Shown: one piece after another, positions 42,828 through 54,582 of the stretch
Layout: each line of letters opens with the position of its first letter
Position numbering within the stretch: position 1 is the stretch's first letter
Assembly: GCF_907164915.1 (NCBI RefSeq)
Contig: NC_061868.1
Location: 44,763,689-44,827,688 of the forward strand
DNA from: Impatiens glandulifera
Lineage: Eukaryota; Streptophyta; Magnoliopsida; Ericales; Balsaminaceae
Length of the DNA stretch: 64,000 bases
Reading direction: 5' to 3'
Position numbers and translations under genes: made by a program
Notes under the pieces: generated by a model
Databases searched by the model: none
Told to the model about the DNA's origin: nothing
Seen by the model: the letters and a program-made list of their open reading frames with translations, nothing else

Positions 42828-45562
42828 TATATATAATGATGCTTAATTTTTAAAGTGTTCGGATTGCCGGGTCGAGAGCTGTGGTTAATTTGGATACTTG
42901 GGTCGGATTGTGGGTTGACCCGTTTTTAAATTTAAAACGGTTAAAAATAAAATTAAAAATGCTAGAGGTATGTTTCGAACTTGCAACCTAACAACAAGTA
43001 CAACTCTTTAACCAACTAGGCTACAAAGACTTTATATTTTAAATTCAACACCAAATTTGATAAACGCGAGACGTTTTAATATTAATATAAGTTCAACTTT
43101 TTAACTAACTAATCTATATATATATAATGATCCTTAATTTTTAAAGTGTCCGGATTGCCGGGTCGAGAGCTGTGGTTAATTTGGATACTTGGGTCGGATT
43201 GTGGGTTGATCCGTTTTTAAATTTAAAACGGTTTAAAATAAAATTAAAAATGCTAGAAGTATGTTTCGAACTTGCAACCTAACAAAACAAGTACAACTCT
43301 TTAACAAACTAGGCTACAAAGACTTTATATTTTAAATTCAACACCAAATTTGATAAACGCGGGACGTTTTAATATTAATATAAGTTCAACTTTTTAACTA
43401 ACTAATATATATATATATATAATGATGCTTAATTTTTAAAGTGTCCGGATTGCCGGGTCGAGAGCTGTGGTTAATTTGGATACTTGGGTCGGATTGTGGG
43501 TTGACCCGTTTTTAAATTTAAAACGGTTAAAAATAAAATTAAAAATGCTAGAGGTATGTTTCGAACTTGCAACCTAACAAAACAAGTACAACTTTTTAAC
43601 CAACTAGGCTATAAAGACTTTATATTTTAAATTCAACACCAATTTTGATAAACGCGGGACGTTTTAATATTAATATAAGTTCAACTTTTTAACTAACTAA
43701 TATATAATGATCCGGATTGTCGGGTCGAGAGCTGTGGTTAATTTGGATACTTGGGTCAGATTGTGGGTTGACCCGTTTTTAAATTTAAAACGGTTAAAAA
43801 TAAAATTAAAAATGCTAGAGGTATGTTTCGAACTTGCAACCTAACAAAACAAGTACAACTTTTTAACCAACTAGGCTATAAAGATTTTATATTTTTAATT
43901 CAACACCAAATTTGATAAACGCGGGACGTTTTAATATTAATATAAGTTCAACTTTTTAACTAACTAATCTATATATATATAATGATGCTTAATTTTTAAA
44001 GTGTCCGGATTGTCGGGTCGAGAGCTGTGGTTAATTTGGATACTTGGGTCGGATTGTGGGTTGACCCGTTTTTAAATTTAAAACGGTTAAAAATAAAATT
44101 AAAAATGCTAGAGGTATGTTTCGAACTTGCAACCTAACAAAACAAGTACAACTCTTTAACCAACTAGGCTACAAAGACTTTATATTTTAAATTCAACACC
44201 AAATTTGATAAACGCGGGACGTTTTAATATTAATATAAGTTCAACTTTTTAACTAACTAATCTATATATATATAATGATGCTTAATTTTTAAAGTGTCCG
44301 AATTGCCGGGTCGAGAGCTGTGGTTAATTTGGATACTTGGGTCGGATTGTGGGTTGACCCGTTTTTAAATTTAAAACGGTTAAAAATAAAATTAAAAATG
44401 CTAGAGGTATGTTTCGAACTTGTAACCTAACAAAACAAGTACAACTCTTTAACCAACTAGGCTACAAAGACTTTATATTTTAAATTCAACACCAAATTTG
44501 ATAAACGCGGGACGTTTTAATATTAATATAAGTTCAACTTTTTAACTAACTAATCTATATATATAATGATGCTTAATTTTTAAAGTGTCCGGATTGCCGG
44601 GTCGAGAGCTGTGGTTAATTTGGATACTTGGGTCGAATTGTGGGTTGACCCGTTTTTAAATTTAAAACGGTTAAAAATAAAATTAAAAATGCTAGAGGTA
44701 TATTTCGAACTTGCAACCTAACAAAACAAGTACAACTCTTTAACCAACTAGGCTACAAAGACTTTACATTTTAAATTCAACACCAAATTTGATAAAGGCG
44801 GGACGTTTTAATATTAATATAAGTTCAACTTTTTAAATAACTAATCTATATATATATAATGATGCTTAATTTTTAAAATGTCCGGATTGCCGGGTCGAGA
44901 GCTGTGGTTAATTTGGATACTTGGGTCGGATTGTGGGTTGACCCGTTTTTAAATTTAAAACGGTTAAAAATAAAATTAAAAATGCTAGAGGTATGTTTCG
45001 AACTTGCAACCTAACAAAACAAGTACAACTCTTTAACCAACTAGGCTACAAAGACTTTACATTTTAAATTCAACACCAAATTTGATAAACGCGGGACGTT
45101 TTAATATTAATATAAGTTCTACTTTTTAACTAACTAATCTATATATATATAATGATGCTTAATTTTTAAAGTGTCCGGATTGCCGGGTCGAGAGCTGTGG
45201 TTAATTTGGATACTTGGGTCGGATTGTGGGTTGACCCGTTTTTAAATTTAAAACGGTTAAAAATAAAATTAAAAATGCTAGAGGTATGTTTCGAACTTGC
45301 AACCTAATAAAACAAGTACAACTCTTTAACCAACTAGGCTACAAAGACTTTATATTTTAAATTCAACACCAAATTTGATAAACGCGGGACGTTTTAATAT
45401 TAATATAAGTTCAACTTTTTAATTAACTAATATATAATGATGTTGAGTAAATGGATAATTAGGTCGGATTGTGGGTTGACTCACCCATAAACTTAAAATT
45501 ATTAAAAATAAAATAAAAAATGTTATCCGTAATTTTTTTTCACGGTTTTTATATTATTATTT

Positions 45563-45588
45563 GTGCAAATGCACGGGCTAAATGCTAG
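45563..45588 (+). mobile_element. Helitron 3' terminus 3, outer end
   Basis: Same hairpin and CTAG. The next base is T and then unrelated flank begins, so this is the true outer end of the insertion. Confidence 0.85.
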
Positions 45589-45719
45589 TTTATATAATGT
45601 CTTATACTTCCAACCAAACAATAATAGTCTATATAAATTATACTCATTTATATCTCCTTATAATTTATACTTCCTTATAGTTTATATCTAATATGTTGTA
45701 CCTCGTACCAAACGCAGCC

Positions 45720-46657
45720 TTAAAGTAAAAGTCTTATCGAATAACCAAAATTCTAAAAAAGTAATAATTTTAAATACTTTAAATTAAATTGATTAATAAA
45801 TTTTAAAAAAAAAATATTATGGAAGCACTTAAAACTAGAAAATTAAAATAATAATATAAGTCATATCCTAATAACCAAAATTCTAAAGAAGTAATAATTT
45901 TAAACACTTTAAATTAAATTGATTAATAAATTTTAAAAAAAAATATTATGGAAGCACAGTTAAAACTAGAAAATTAAAATAATAATATAATGGATAAAAG
46001 TTTAGTGTTTGATTAAGACTAAGTAATCACTAATCATTATCATTACTATTATAGTGTTTGAATTTATTAAATGAAACTATTACTATAATTTTGGAAGAAA
46101 ATTAGTATTAATATTTTAATTTTATTTTTATTACTATACAATTATTATTTATTATTGTTTATATCATATTTTTTTTTTAAATACAAAATATTCAATTAAA
46201 TCATAATTTAATAAAATAATAAAGATATGACGCGTTTGATTCAGCGTTTAATGTTGCGTAATAATATGCTATAGTAAATTTGCATAATAAGCTAACGCAA
46301 AAATTTATAATTAAACACTTTTAACGTTTAAATTCATTTTTCTCTCTACTTTTCTTTACTGAAAAATAAGCTGTAACGAATAAATTGAATCTATCAAAAA
46401 TATCTATATGAGAATAAGCTTAAACAAATAAGTTGAATAAACTGAAACAAACAGTCTAATAAATTAGAACAAATAAGTTGAATAAACTGAAACAAACCAG
46501 TCTAATAAATTAGAACAAATAAGTTAACTATAATTGAATCAAACTTACCCATAAATACCTCATATCAATTGATTATATTATTTATAATTTTAAAAAAATA
46601 AAAATAAAAGAGTTGGATGATTTAAATTTGTATACTAACTTAATTTCTCAACATATT

Positions 46658-46706
<49 letters not shown>

Positions 46707-47580
46707 CCAATTAAACATAAATAACGTGAGATAATTTTTTTTAAATATTATATATATACTAATAGTTGATCAAACACATCTGAGTTAAATCTAACATTTT
46801 AGTAACCTATATTATAACCTGATACATTTTTATTAACAAATTCATATTTAATTTTTTAAATATTTTTAAAATAATTTTTTTATATAAAACTAGAGAAATG
46901 ATAGGGTAAGAAATATTAGAGTGAATTTTAGAGTTAATGACTCGCAATCTGACGTAAAAAAATAAGAAATATTTATTGATTTATTTTTTTAGTTTTCATA
47001 TTTTTCATTTTAATTAATTTATTATAATTTTATTATTAATATATATACTAATTAAAATTAATTATATAAAATAAATATTTTATTATCTATTTAAAATTAT
47101 TATTAATTATATTTTAATTTAAATAATTACTTGATATTATAACAAAATATTACTTCTCTTTCATATTCTTCATTTTCAATCTCTAATTTATTTTTTTAAT
47201 TTTATTTTAATTTTTCACCACACTAATTTTTTTTTAATATATACAAAAATAAGTAGGTAGATAAATAATGTTTTTATTTGTATTTTTAATATTTTATATT
47301 ACTAATTTTAAAATTATTTATTAAAGTTGTGTTTCTTTTTTTAAAATCTTTATAATCTTTAATCGGGTAATGGGTACCAGTCAGGGATTGAGTACTCGAC
47401 GAATCGGGGATGAGAATAAAAATAAAGATATCCCTCGAGTTCGGGGTTAGGTAGTGAAATGAAAATCGGGTTCGCGAATGAGTACTTAATTATCCGTCGG
47501 GTAAGGTACTCGTTGTCGATGGTGTATTTTTTTTATTTTAATAATAATCATTATATGGTGTATTGAGGATAGACACTTAA
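45720..47580. other. AT-rich spacer of unit 2 after the concatemer
   Basis: Matches 13,180-13,960 of unit 1 in parts. It holds a local direct duplication (45,720-45,830 and 45,850-45,990), a TA microsatellite (46,664-46,702) and, at about 47,360-47,522, a fragment related to the element at 51.1-52.6 kb. No gene. Confidence 0.55.
47360..47522 (-). mobile_element. Fragment of the GGGTACC-type TIR element
   Basis: Repeated ATCGGGTAATGGGTACC, GACGAATCGGGGATGAG and GTCGGGTAAGGTACTCG resemble, in reverse complement, the left end of the element at 51,103 (GCAACGAGTACCCC, CCCCGATTCGTCGGGTACCC). Only one end is recognisable. Confidence 0.5.
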
Positions 47581-48230
47581 GGGAACTTGTAGTAGATGTT
47601 CTATTAGGTGTTCTATATCTAAAATAAAAATAGAAAAACTAAAAATTACAACAAATTTGATCTATATCAGATGAGCTATGCTTAAAAAAATTTAGCCCAA
47701 ATGAACAGTAGTGTTCTATATATAGAACACCACTTTTCATGTTCTATATTCGAAATTGGCGGCAACATTATTCTCTCTCATCTTTTTTTCTCAAAACTGG
47801 CGGGAACATTATTATCTCTCATCTTTTTTTTTCACATAACAGAGAAAACATATGTTCTTTCCAACACTGTAGATTCTTTTCTCCTCCAAACGTAAGCTTC
47901 AAAACTTTCGTTGTAGAGACGAAAAGAGATAACGATAAGAGAGGCTTGAGCTATAGAGAGATCAAGAAAACGTTAATGCTCACAAGTTGTTTTAAATATA
48001 GACGTTGGATTTGAATTTGAAATATAGGCGTTGGAATATAGTCGTTTGAATTTTAAAAAGTAGTTACAAGTTGTTTTTTAATTTTGCAAAAAATAAATAT
48101 TTTAATGTTATAGGTATATAAATTAAAATGGTGCTATAGAGTATTTTGAATTAAGATGTTGTAAAATATATATATATATTTTTTAATATTATTTTAGGTA
48201 TAAAATTTAACACTTCTATTGCAAGTGTCC
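47581..48230. mobile_element. PIF/Harbinger-like element, 650 bp
   Basis: The left terminus GGGAACTTGTAGTAGATGTT and the reverse-complemented right terminus GGACACTTGCAATAGAAGTG align at about 15 of 20 positions. Both borders carry TAA (47,578-47,580 and 48,231-48,233). Unit 1 has an empty-site-like CACCTAAGAC at about 13,965. The interior holds a palindrome GTTCTATATATAGAAC and two GGCGG(C/G)AACATTATT segments. Short frames inside look accidental. A Tourist-type MITE is the best reading. Confidence 0.7.
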
Positions 48231-48714
48231 TAAGACTAATTTGTTCACTTAAAAAAATAAATTCTTCACATAAACACTCTCAACATTTAGCAGTTGGTTT
48301 AGTGTTTCTTCACTCTCCTAATCAAATCAATATGTTGAAATTACCGTCATGAACCGAAACACTTCAATTTTTTTTCTTTTATCTTTTAAAATAATTAAAT
48401 TATCCTAACTCTAATCAAGTAAGCGTTAAGTTATCTCCCTCTCCCCAAATTTATTTTCACATTTAATATTTAGATATTTTCTTGATTTAGTAATTAATAC
48501 AAAACAATTTTAAAAAAAAACAAATAGGTTATTTTCATTTCTTTTTAAAGTAAGATATTTTATTAAAAATATATGGGAATTCTTTTTCTTTCTTTTTTTT
48601 TTTTTTTTTTAAGAAAACTCCAATTTATACCAATTGAAAATAATATACAGGAAGTTTGTGGGGATACTTAAAAAATCACTCTGTCCGACAAAAAAAACAA
48701 ACATAATTCATTAA
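48231..48714. other. Spacer matching 13.97-14.25 kb of unit 1
   Basis: AT-rich, no gene. It ends in ATTCATTAA, the insertion point of the next element. Confidence 0.6.
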
Positions 48715-51037
48715 GGGTGTGTTTGATAACCCTGGAATTGACATTGAAATTGGAATTGGAGGGTCCAATTTCAATTCTTATGTTTGTTAGACACTTTAAT
48801 ATTAAGAATTAGAATTAGAATTCTAATGGAATTCAATATAATGTAATTTGATAGTTCTCAATTCCTATCTTTTTAGGTCGGAATTGTAATTCCAAATTAA
48901 CACGTTTTTCACATTTTTGACATGTTTAACACGTTTTTCACACATTAAACACGTTTTACACGTTTTTAACACGTTTTTTACACGTTTAATATATTTTCAT
49001 ATTTTGGCACGTTTAACACGTTTTTGGCACGTTTATCACGTTTTTGGTACGCTTAACACGTTTTTGACACATTTAACACGTTTTTCACGTCCTTGACACG
49101 TCTAACACGTTTTTGACACGTTTAACATAATTTTCACGTTTTTAACACGTTTTTGACACGTTTAACATGTTTTGACACATTTAACACGTTTTTCACGTCC
49201 TTGACATGTTTAACACGTTTTTGACACATTTAACACGTTTTTCACGTCTTTGACACGTTTAACATGTTTTGACGCGTTTAACATGATTTTCACGTTTTTA
49301 ACATGTTTAACACGTTTTTGACACGTTTAACATGTTTTTTTTTATATTTTGGCACATTTTGCACGTTTTGGCACGTTTAACAAGTTTTTCACATATTTAA
49401 CATGTTTTTGACGCGTTTAACACATTTTCACGTTTTTGACACATTTAACATGTTTTTTTACGTTTTTGACATGTTTAACGCGTTTTCACGTTTTTGACAC
49501 ATTTAACACGTTTTTTTTACGTTTTTGACATGTTTAACACGTTTTGACACGTTTTACACGTTTAACATGTTTTCACGTTTTTGACACATTTAACTCATTT
49601 TTTTACGTTTTTGACACGTTTACCACATTTTTGACATGTTTAACACGTTTTGGCACGTTTAACAAGTTTTTCACATATTTAACACGTTCTTGACACGTTT
49701 AACACGTTTTTGACACATTTAACACATTTTTTTTTACGTTTTTGACACGTTTAACATGTTTTCACGTTTTTAACACATTTAACACTTTTTTTACGTTTTT
49801 GACACGTTTACCACATTTTTGACACGTTTAACACGTTTTTCACGTTTTGGAATGTTTAACATATTTTTCACGTTTTTGACACGTTTGACACATTTTTAAC
49901 ACATTTAACACGTTTAACACGTTTTGGCATGTTTAACAAAATTTTCACTTATTTGACACATTTAACACATTTTTGATACATTTAACACGTTTTTACGTTT
50001 TTGATAGGTTTAACACGTTTTAAACCTATCAAAACGTGTGAAAAACATGTTAAACATATTAAAAATGTCAAAAACATGTTAAATGTGCCAAAAATGTGAA
50101 AACGTGTGAAAAAACGTGAAAACGTGTGAAAACGTAAAAAATGTGTTAAACGTGTAAAAAACGTGTTAGATGTGTGAAAAACGTGAAAAATGTATTAAAA
50201 CGTGTGAAAAACGTGTAAAAAAACATGAAAGATGTGTGAAAAACGTGAGAAACATGTTAAAACGTGTGAAAAACGTGAAAAACGTGTTAAAACGTGTAAA
50301 AACGTGAAAACGTTTGAAAACGTGAAAAACATGTGAAAAACGTGAAAAACGTGTAAAATGTGAAAAACGTGTTAAAACGTGTGAAAAACGTGAAAACATG
50401 AAAAACGTGAAAACATGAAAAACGTGTGAAAATCGTGAAAAATGTGTGAAAACGTGTGAAAAACGTAAAAAACGTGTTAAAATGTGTGAAAATGTGAAAA
50501 CGTGTTAAAACGTGTGAAAACGTGTAAAAAACGTGAAAACGTTTAAAGCGTGTGAAAACGTGAAAAACGTGTTAAAACGTGTGAAAAACGTGAAAACGTG
50601 AAAAACGTGTGAAAACGTGAAAACATGTGAAAAACGTGAAAAACGTGTGAAAAACGTGAAAAACGTGTGAAAATGTGAAAAAGGTGTTAAAACGTGTGAA
50701 AAACGTGAAAAACGTGTGAAAATGTGAAAAAATATCAAAAACGTATTAAACGTGCCAAAACGTGAAAACATATTTTAAAAGTTAACATTTTGAACCGATA
50801 TTTTATTTTACAAACATTGGAATTAGAATTGAATTACAATTCTATCATTTTTCCAAACATAGGAATTGGAAGTGAATTACAATTCTATCATTTTTCCAAA
50901 CATAGAAATTGAATTACAAATTCTATCATTTTTTCAAACATAGAAATTGAATTGTAATTCAATGTTAATTCTCATGGAATTAGAATTAGAATTCCAATGC
51001 CAATTCCAATTCCAATTCCCCCTCATCAAACACACCC
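48715..51037. mobile_element. PIF/Harbinger-like element with giant palindromic repeat interior
   Basis: Terminal inverted repeats GGGTGTGTTTGAT match exactly at both ends, followed by AATTGGAATTGG-rich subterminal arms. The target duplication is TAA (48,712-48,714 and 51,038-51,040). Unit 1 has the empty site CATTAAGTGAATTT at about 14,248. The interior from about 48,900 to 50,017 is an array of variants of ACACGTTTTTGACACGTTTA. At about 50,017 it switches to the reverse complement (GTGAAAAACGTGTGAAAACG), running to about 50,770. The centre is a near-perfect inverted repeat, TTGATAGGTTT (50,001) and AAACCTATCAA (50,022). No transposase. Transcripts could fold into a long hairpin. Confidence 0.8.
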
Positions 51038-51590
51038 TAAGTGAATTTAAGATTGGTTACTGTAATGTAAATAATTTTAGTTGTGGATCTAGATATTCTA
51101 ATTAGGGTTGGCAACGAGTACCCCTACTTGTCGGGTAGAAGTACCCATCCTCGAACCTGAATTTCATACTAATACTCGACTCCGAATCCGATGAGTATCT
51201 CTATTTGTATTTCATCCCCGATTCGTCGGGTACCCATTACCCGATTAAAATATAAAATTTTATTTTTTTAAATATATTAAATATTAAAAAACAAAAATGA
51301 AATATTACTTAATTTTGCATTGCATAAATGTTGAAAATATAACAATTTTATTGTTATTACTTATTGAAGTTCACTAAAAATGAGAGATAAAGTAGAAAAA
51401 GTTAACCGAGATTAGAGAGAAGTAGAAAGTTAAAAAATTGTTGAAATTGAAAACAAAAATTTTAAAGTGAGAAAACATTTTTCATTTTTTTATAAAAAAG
51501 TGAAGATTAAGAATTATGGGAAAAATAAATTATAATGATGTTGGAGTGGAGTCTGGATATAAGTAATCTAAATAATATATTTAATGTAAA

Positions 51591-52277
51591 CTAACAATTA
51601 TTTCGTGTATTTGCACGAGTAATAATATAAAAAAACCGTGAAAAAATATTATGGTAAAAATGTGACAGCATTTTTATTTTTAACCATTTTAAGTTTAAGG
51701 GCGGGTCAACCCACAATCCGACTCAAGTATCCATTTACTCTCACATTGCAAAACGATCTCTAAAACAATTGATACAGTTTGAATCCTCAACTCATTTAGT
51801 TTCACCTCTAGAGTCCACTTCTTTCCCATATTACGAGTGAAAGGAAAATGTAAGACTACCATTAGAGTAGCCCTGATGAGACTTACTATATTCATATGAA
51901 TTATGTCTCCTATCTATATAAATATGACGAAATTATTTCATTATTGTTCACTAATAATAGTGAAATCTATAGCGTAGATTCAAAATAGAATTATGGCCGT
52001 TTAAAAACTATTGATCAACTACCGCGTTTATCAAATTTGGTGTTGAATTTAAAATATAAAGTGTTATTAGTCTAGTTGGTTAAATGGTTGTACTTGTTTT
52101 GTTATGTTGCAAATTCGAACTATACATATATCATTTTTAATTTTATTTTTAACCGTTTTAAGTTTATGGGTGGGTCAACCCACAATCTGACCCAAATATC
52201 AATTTATTATCACATATATATCCAAATTAAACATAATTCTTGACCCGACAATCCAGACACTTTAAAAATTAAGCATC

Positions 52278-52308
<31 letters not shown>

Positions 52309-52310
52309 TT
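51591..52310 (-). mobile_element. Diverged single-monomer Helitron related to the concatemer
   Basis: In reverse complement it reads GATGCTTAATTTTTAAAGTG, a GTCGGGTC segment, GGATTGTGGGTTGACCC, the tRNA-like block, and CACCAAATTTGATAAACGCG, then a diverged 3' module with TTTTTTCACGGTTTTTTTAT. It ends in the small hairpin CGTG...CACG and TTAG at 51,591. Thus it has one monomer plus one 3' module. The 5' terminus is obscured by TA repeats. It looks older than the array and shows the probable ancestral layout. Confidence 0.7.
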
Positions 52311-52455
52311 TATTTATATATATTTGTAATGATGTGAAATTTTAAAATTCATTTTAATCTTTAATATATATATATATATATTAATATATTAATATATTAA
52401 TATATATATATATTAATATATTAATATATTAATATATATATATTAATATTAATAT
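52265..52455. repeat. TA / TATTAA microsatellite cluster
   Basis: Runs of TA and of TATTAATA around 52,287-52,330 and 52,363-52,452, separated by short unique sequence. Confidence 0.85.
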
Positions 52456-52607
52456 TTTAGGTATCGGGTTTGGGTTTTGTATACTCTCCATCTCCGACCT
52501 CGATCGGGTAATCATTTTCACTCCTATTCCCGAATCCGATTTAAAATACCCAAATTCAACCATCAAATATATAAAAGTATCAAGTATACGAGCACTCATT
52601 GTCATCC

Positions 52608-54551
52608 ATATTCTCAATCTTGAGTCTCATATGCAAGAACTCTTGGCACCAATATTATAAAGTAAATTAATTATTTAAATTTTGTATATGAACAAGTGAA
52701 GGTTGAGATTCCTAGATCTTTAATTATCCAAGAATAGTATTTTCACTGATTCTTCATTTTGGGCACTTGTATTTGACATGGCATAAATTCAAATATATGC
52801 ATCTATCTGCCTCTCATTTAGCCACTTTTATAGCAAGTGTATATATGTAATAGTAAATTATATTTCACTCTTTTGACTATAACCATTAAAAATTTCAACA
52901 TTTTCAAGTGCAATATACTTATCAATAGTAAGCTTAAGCTTTAGTTACTGTTGCCTACGGCATGTTATACTATCATTAAATCCAAATACGGATTATAAGA
53001 CTTTAAGGATTATTTTTAATGATGTTCACATTACAGTTTTAAATTATGATTTTATAGCTTTCTATTTATAGCTTTCTATTTACATTTTCATTTATTTCCT
53101 TTTTATAATAAGAATAGTTTGTTGAACTACAATGATTTTTATAATATACTATGTATTAATTCAAATATCAAGAGATGTTATCTAAGAAAACATAAATATC
53201 ATATTTGATTCTAACTAATAAGTTTTAAAATAGAAATGAAAGTCTGACTAACTTCATATATAAAAACAAAAAATTTGACTTTTTTCAAAAAAAAAAAAAA
53301 ATTACAATAACAATTTAAGAAATCCTAGAGTAGACGACCTATAGGTGGGGGAGGGGCCCTCGCTCCCATTTTCCAGCCCATATATATATATATATAGTTA
53401 ACTCATAAATAACCTTATCCTTACTAATAAGATAGTTCAAATTAAAATTTCGATTTATTTAAAAAGTCTTATAAAAACGAGATATGAATCACATGACTAT
53501 ATATAATTGATTTGTCAGGTTTATTTGGATCGAATTATATGAAAAATGAAAGTTTATAATTTAAAATTTTCCAACCTTACTTTACCTACCGCTTAATTAG
53601 TCTTCCAGTCTATCTCCAACCTTATCTATATATCTTCACTTCTTTTTTTTTTTTTCTCTTTCCTCATCTACTTTTCAAAAATTATTAATTGCACTGAAAA
53701 ACAAAAAGTAAAGATGGAGATGGAAAATTTGATCACTCTTTAAGTCTCACTCATGTATTAATCGAAATTTGAGACAAGTCAAAATATTTGACTATTAATC
53801 AAAAACATTGAACATAATTGATTGTGTTGGTTAAGAAGTCATTTTGAAATGGAAAAAATTATATAATTTTAAATAATAATAAAATTAAAATATTTAAATA
53901 ACAAGTTATATGATATTAGAGTACTCATCTTTAATTATCCCAATTTCATATATAAATCTCCACTCTTAGAATTATAGAGGGTTTCCTCGATTGACTACAA
54001 TATAAGAACTTGAAAGTGTAGTGTTTGGAGATAATTTTTACATTTTATATTATTCCTCTTTGAACTGATCAAAACTGCTAAAAAATAAAATTAATAGAAA
54101 AATTCAAGCTGTAAGTTTATGGGTTTTCTTCTTTTATTATATTTAATGGTATCAATGATCTATATATCATTGCAAATTTTATTGTTTTTGAACAAGTTTG
54201 GAATAGATCTGGATTTAGATCAAATATATATTTAAAAATAATTAAAATTATATATAAATATTAATAAATTTAATAACATTTATAAAAATTTAATTACGAA
54301 CTTTTTACAAATATCTCTAAATATTTTACTCTAAATCAAAATATCAATACTACGGTCTCAAATATTAAAATATTTATTTTTGTGATCTCATCTTTATTTG
54401 ATGAAGCATGTCTTTTCTGACTGATGTGACTTATATATTTGATAAATTTATATAATTAATTACATTAATAATTGGTCTAATTTTATTTTTATTTTTTCAA
54501 AATTATTTACTATCATTATTTTTCCAACATAAGTATATATATATATATTTC

Positions 54552-54582
<31 letters not shown>

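Larger units (their letters stand above)
33549..45588 (+). mobile_element. Tandem Helitron concatemer (40 monomers, three 3' termini)
   Basis: Non-autonomous Helitron-type DNA. The 5' end is TCTATATATATATAATGATG (33,549) preceded by A. The 3' end is a GTGCA/TGCAC hairpin followed by GGGCTAAATGCTAG and then T (45,588). Both are classic Helitron features, including insertion between A and T. Internally, 40 head-to-tail monomers, mostly 291-295 bp, each begin with the Helitron 5' end. Full 3' termini occur three times (40,922, 42,827, 45,588), giving units of 25, 6 and 9 monomers. At the two inner junctions CTAG is followed directly by TATATATAATGATG. No Rep/helicase gene is present. Monomers are close to identical, with shared variants forming higher-order blocks. 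Rolling-circle read-through plus later unequal exchange would explain this; assembly of such an array should be checked. Confidence 0.85.
32818..45719. mobile_element. PIF/Harbinger-like (Tourist-type) element hosting the Helitron concatemer
   Basis: The left end GCTAGGTTTAATACAAGGTA (from 32,819) pairs with the right end, whose reverse complement reads GCTGCGTTTGGTACGAGGTA (15 of 20 identical). Both ends are bordered by TTA (32,815-32,817 and 45,720-45,722), a PIF/Harbinger-type target duplication. Without the nested Helitron it would be about 0.86 kb, non-coding. In unit 1 the flanks (GATTAG... and ...AAGTCTTATC) lie close together at about 13,160-13,200, supporting an insertion in unit 2. 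Confidence 0.6.
51103..52607. mobile_element. TIR element (hAT- or Mutator-like) with 8-10 bp target duplication
   Basis: The left end GGGTTGGCAACGAGT and the reverse-complemented right end GGATGACAATGAGT match at 11 of 14 aligned positions. Flanks ATATTCTAA (51,093) and ATATTCTCA (52,608) form an imperfect 9-bp duplication of a site present once in unit 1 (GATATTCCTAATCTTGGG at about 14,475). The GTCGGGTACCC-type subterminal motifs occur at both ends. No transposase frame. A Helitron relative is nested inside. Confidence 0.6.

Noticed and set aside
33549..45588. The regular array looks at first like a CRISPR array or a centromeric satellite
   Set aside because: The repeats have no unique spacers and the DNA is plant nuclear, so CRISPR is excluded. 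A centromeric satellite is less likely because the array has Helitron 5' and 3' borders, obeys the A/T insertion rule and has a solo relative nearby.
47701..48014. Two overlapping + strand frames
   Set aside because: They lie wholly inside the 650-bp PIF/Harbinger-like MITE and show no transposase features.
50166..50771. Two - strand open frames rich in Phe, Ser, His and Arg (MFSRFSHV...-like)
   Set aside because: They are translations of the AAAACGTG repeat in the palindromic element; no start context, no domain, and they exist only because the repeat lacks stops.
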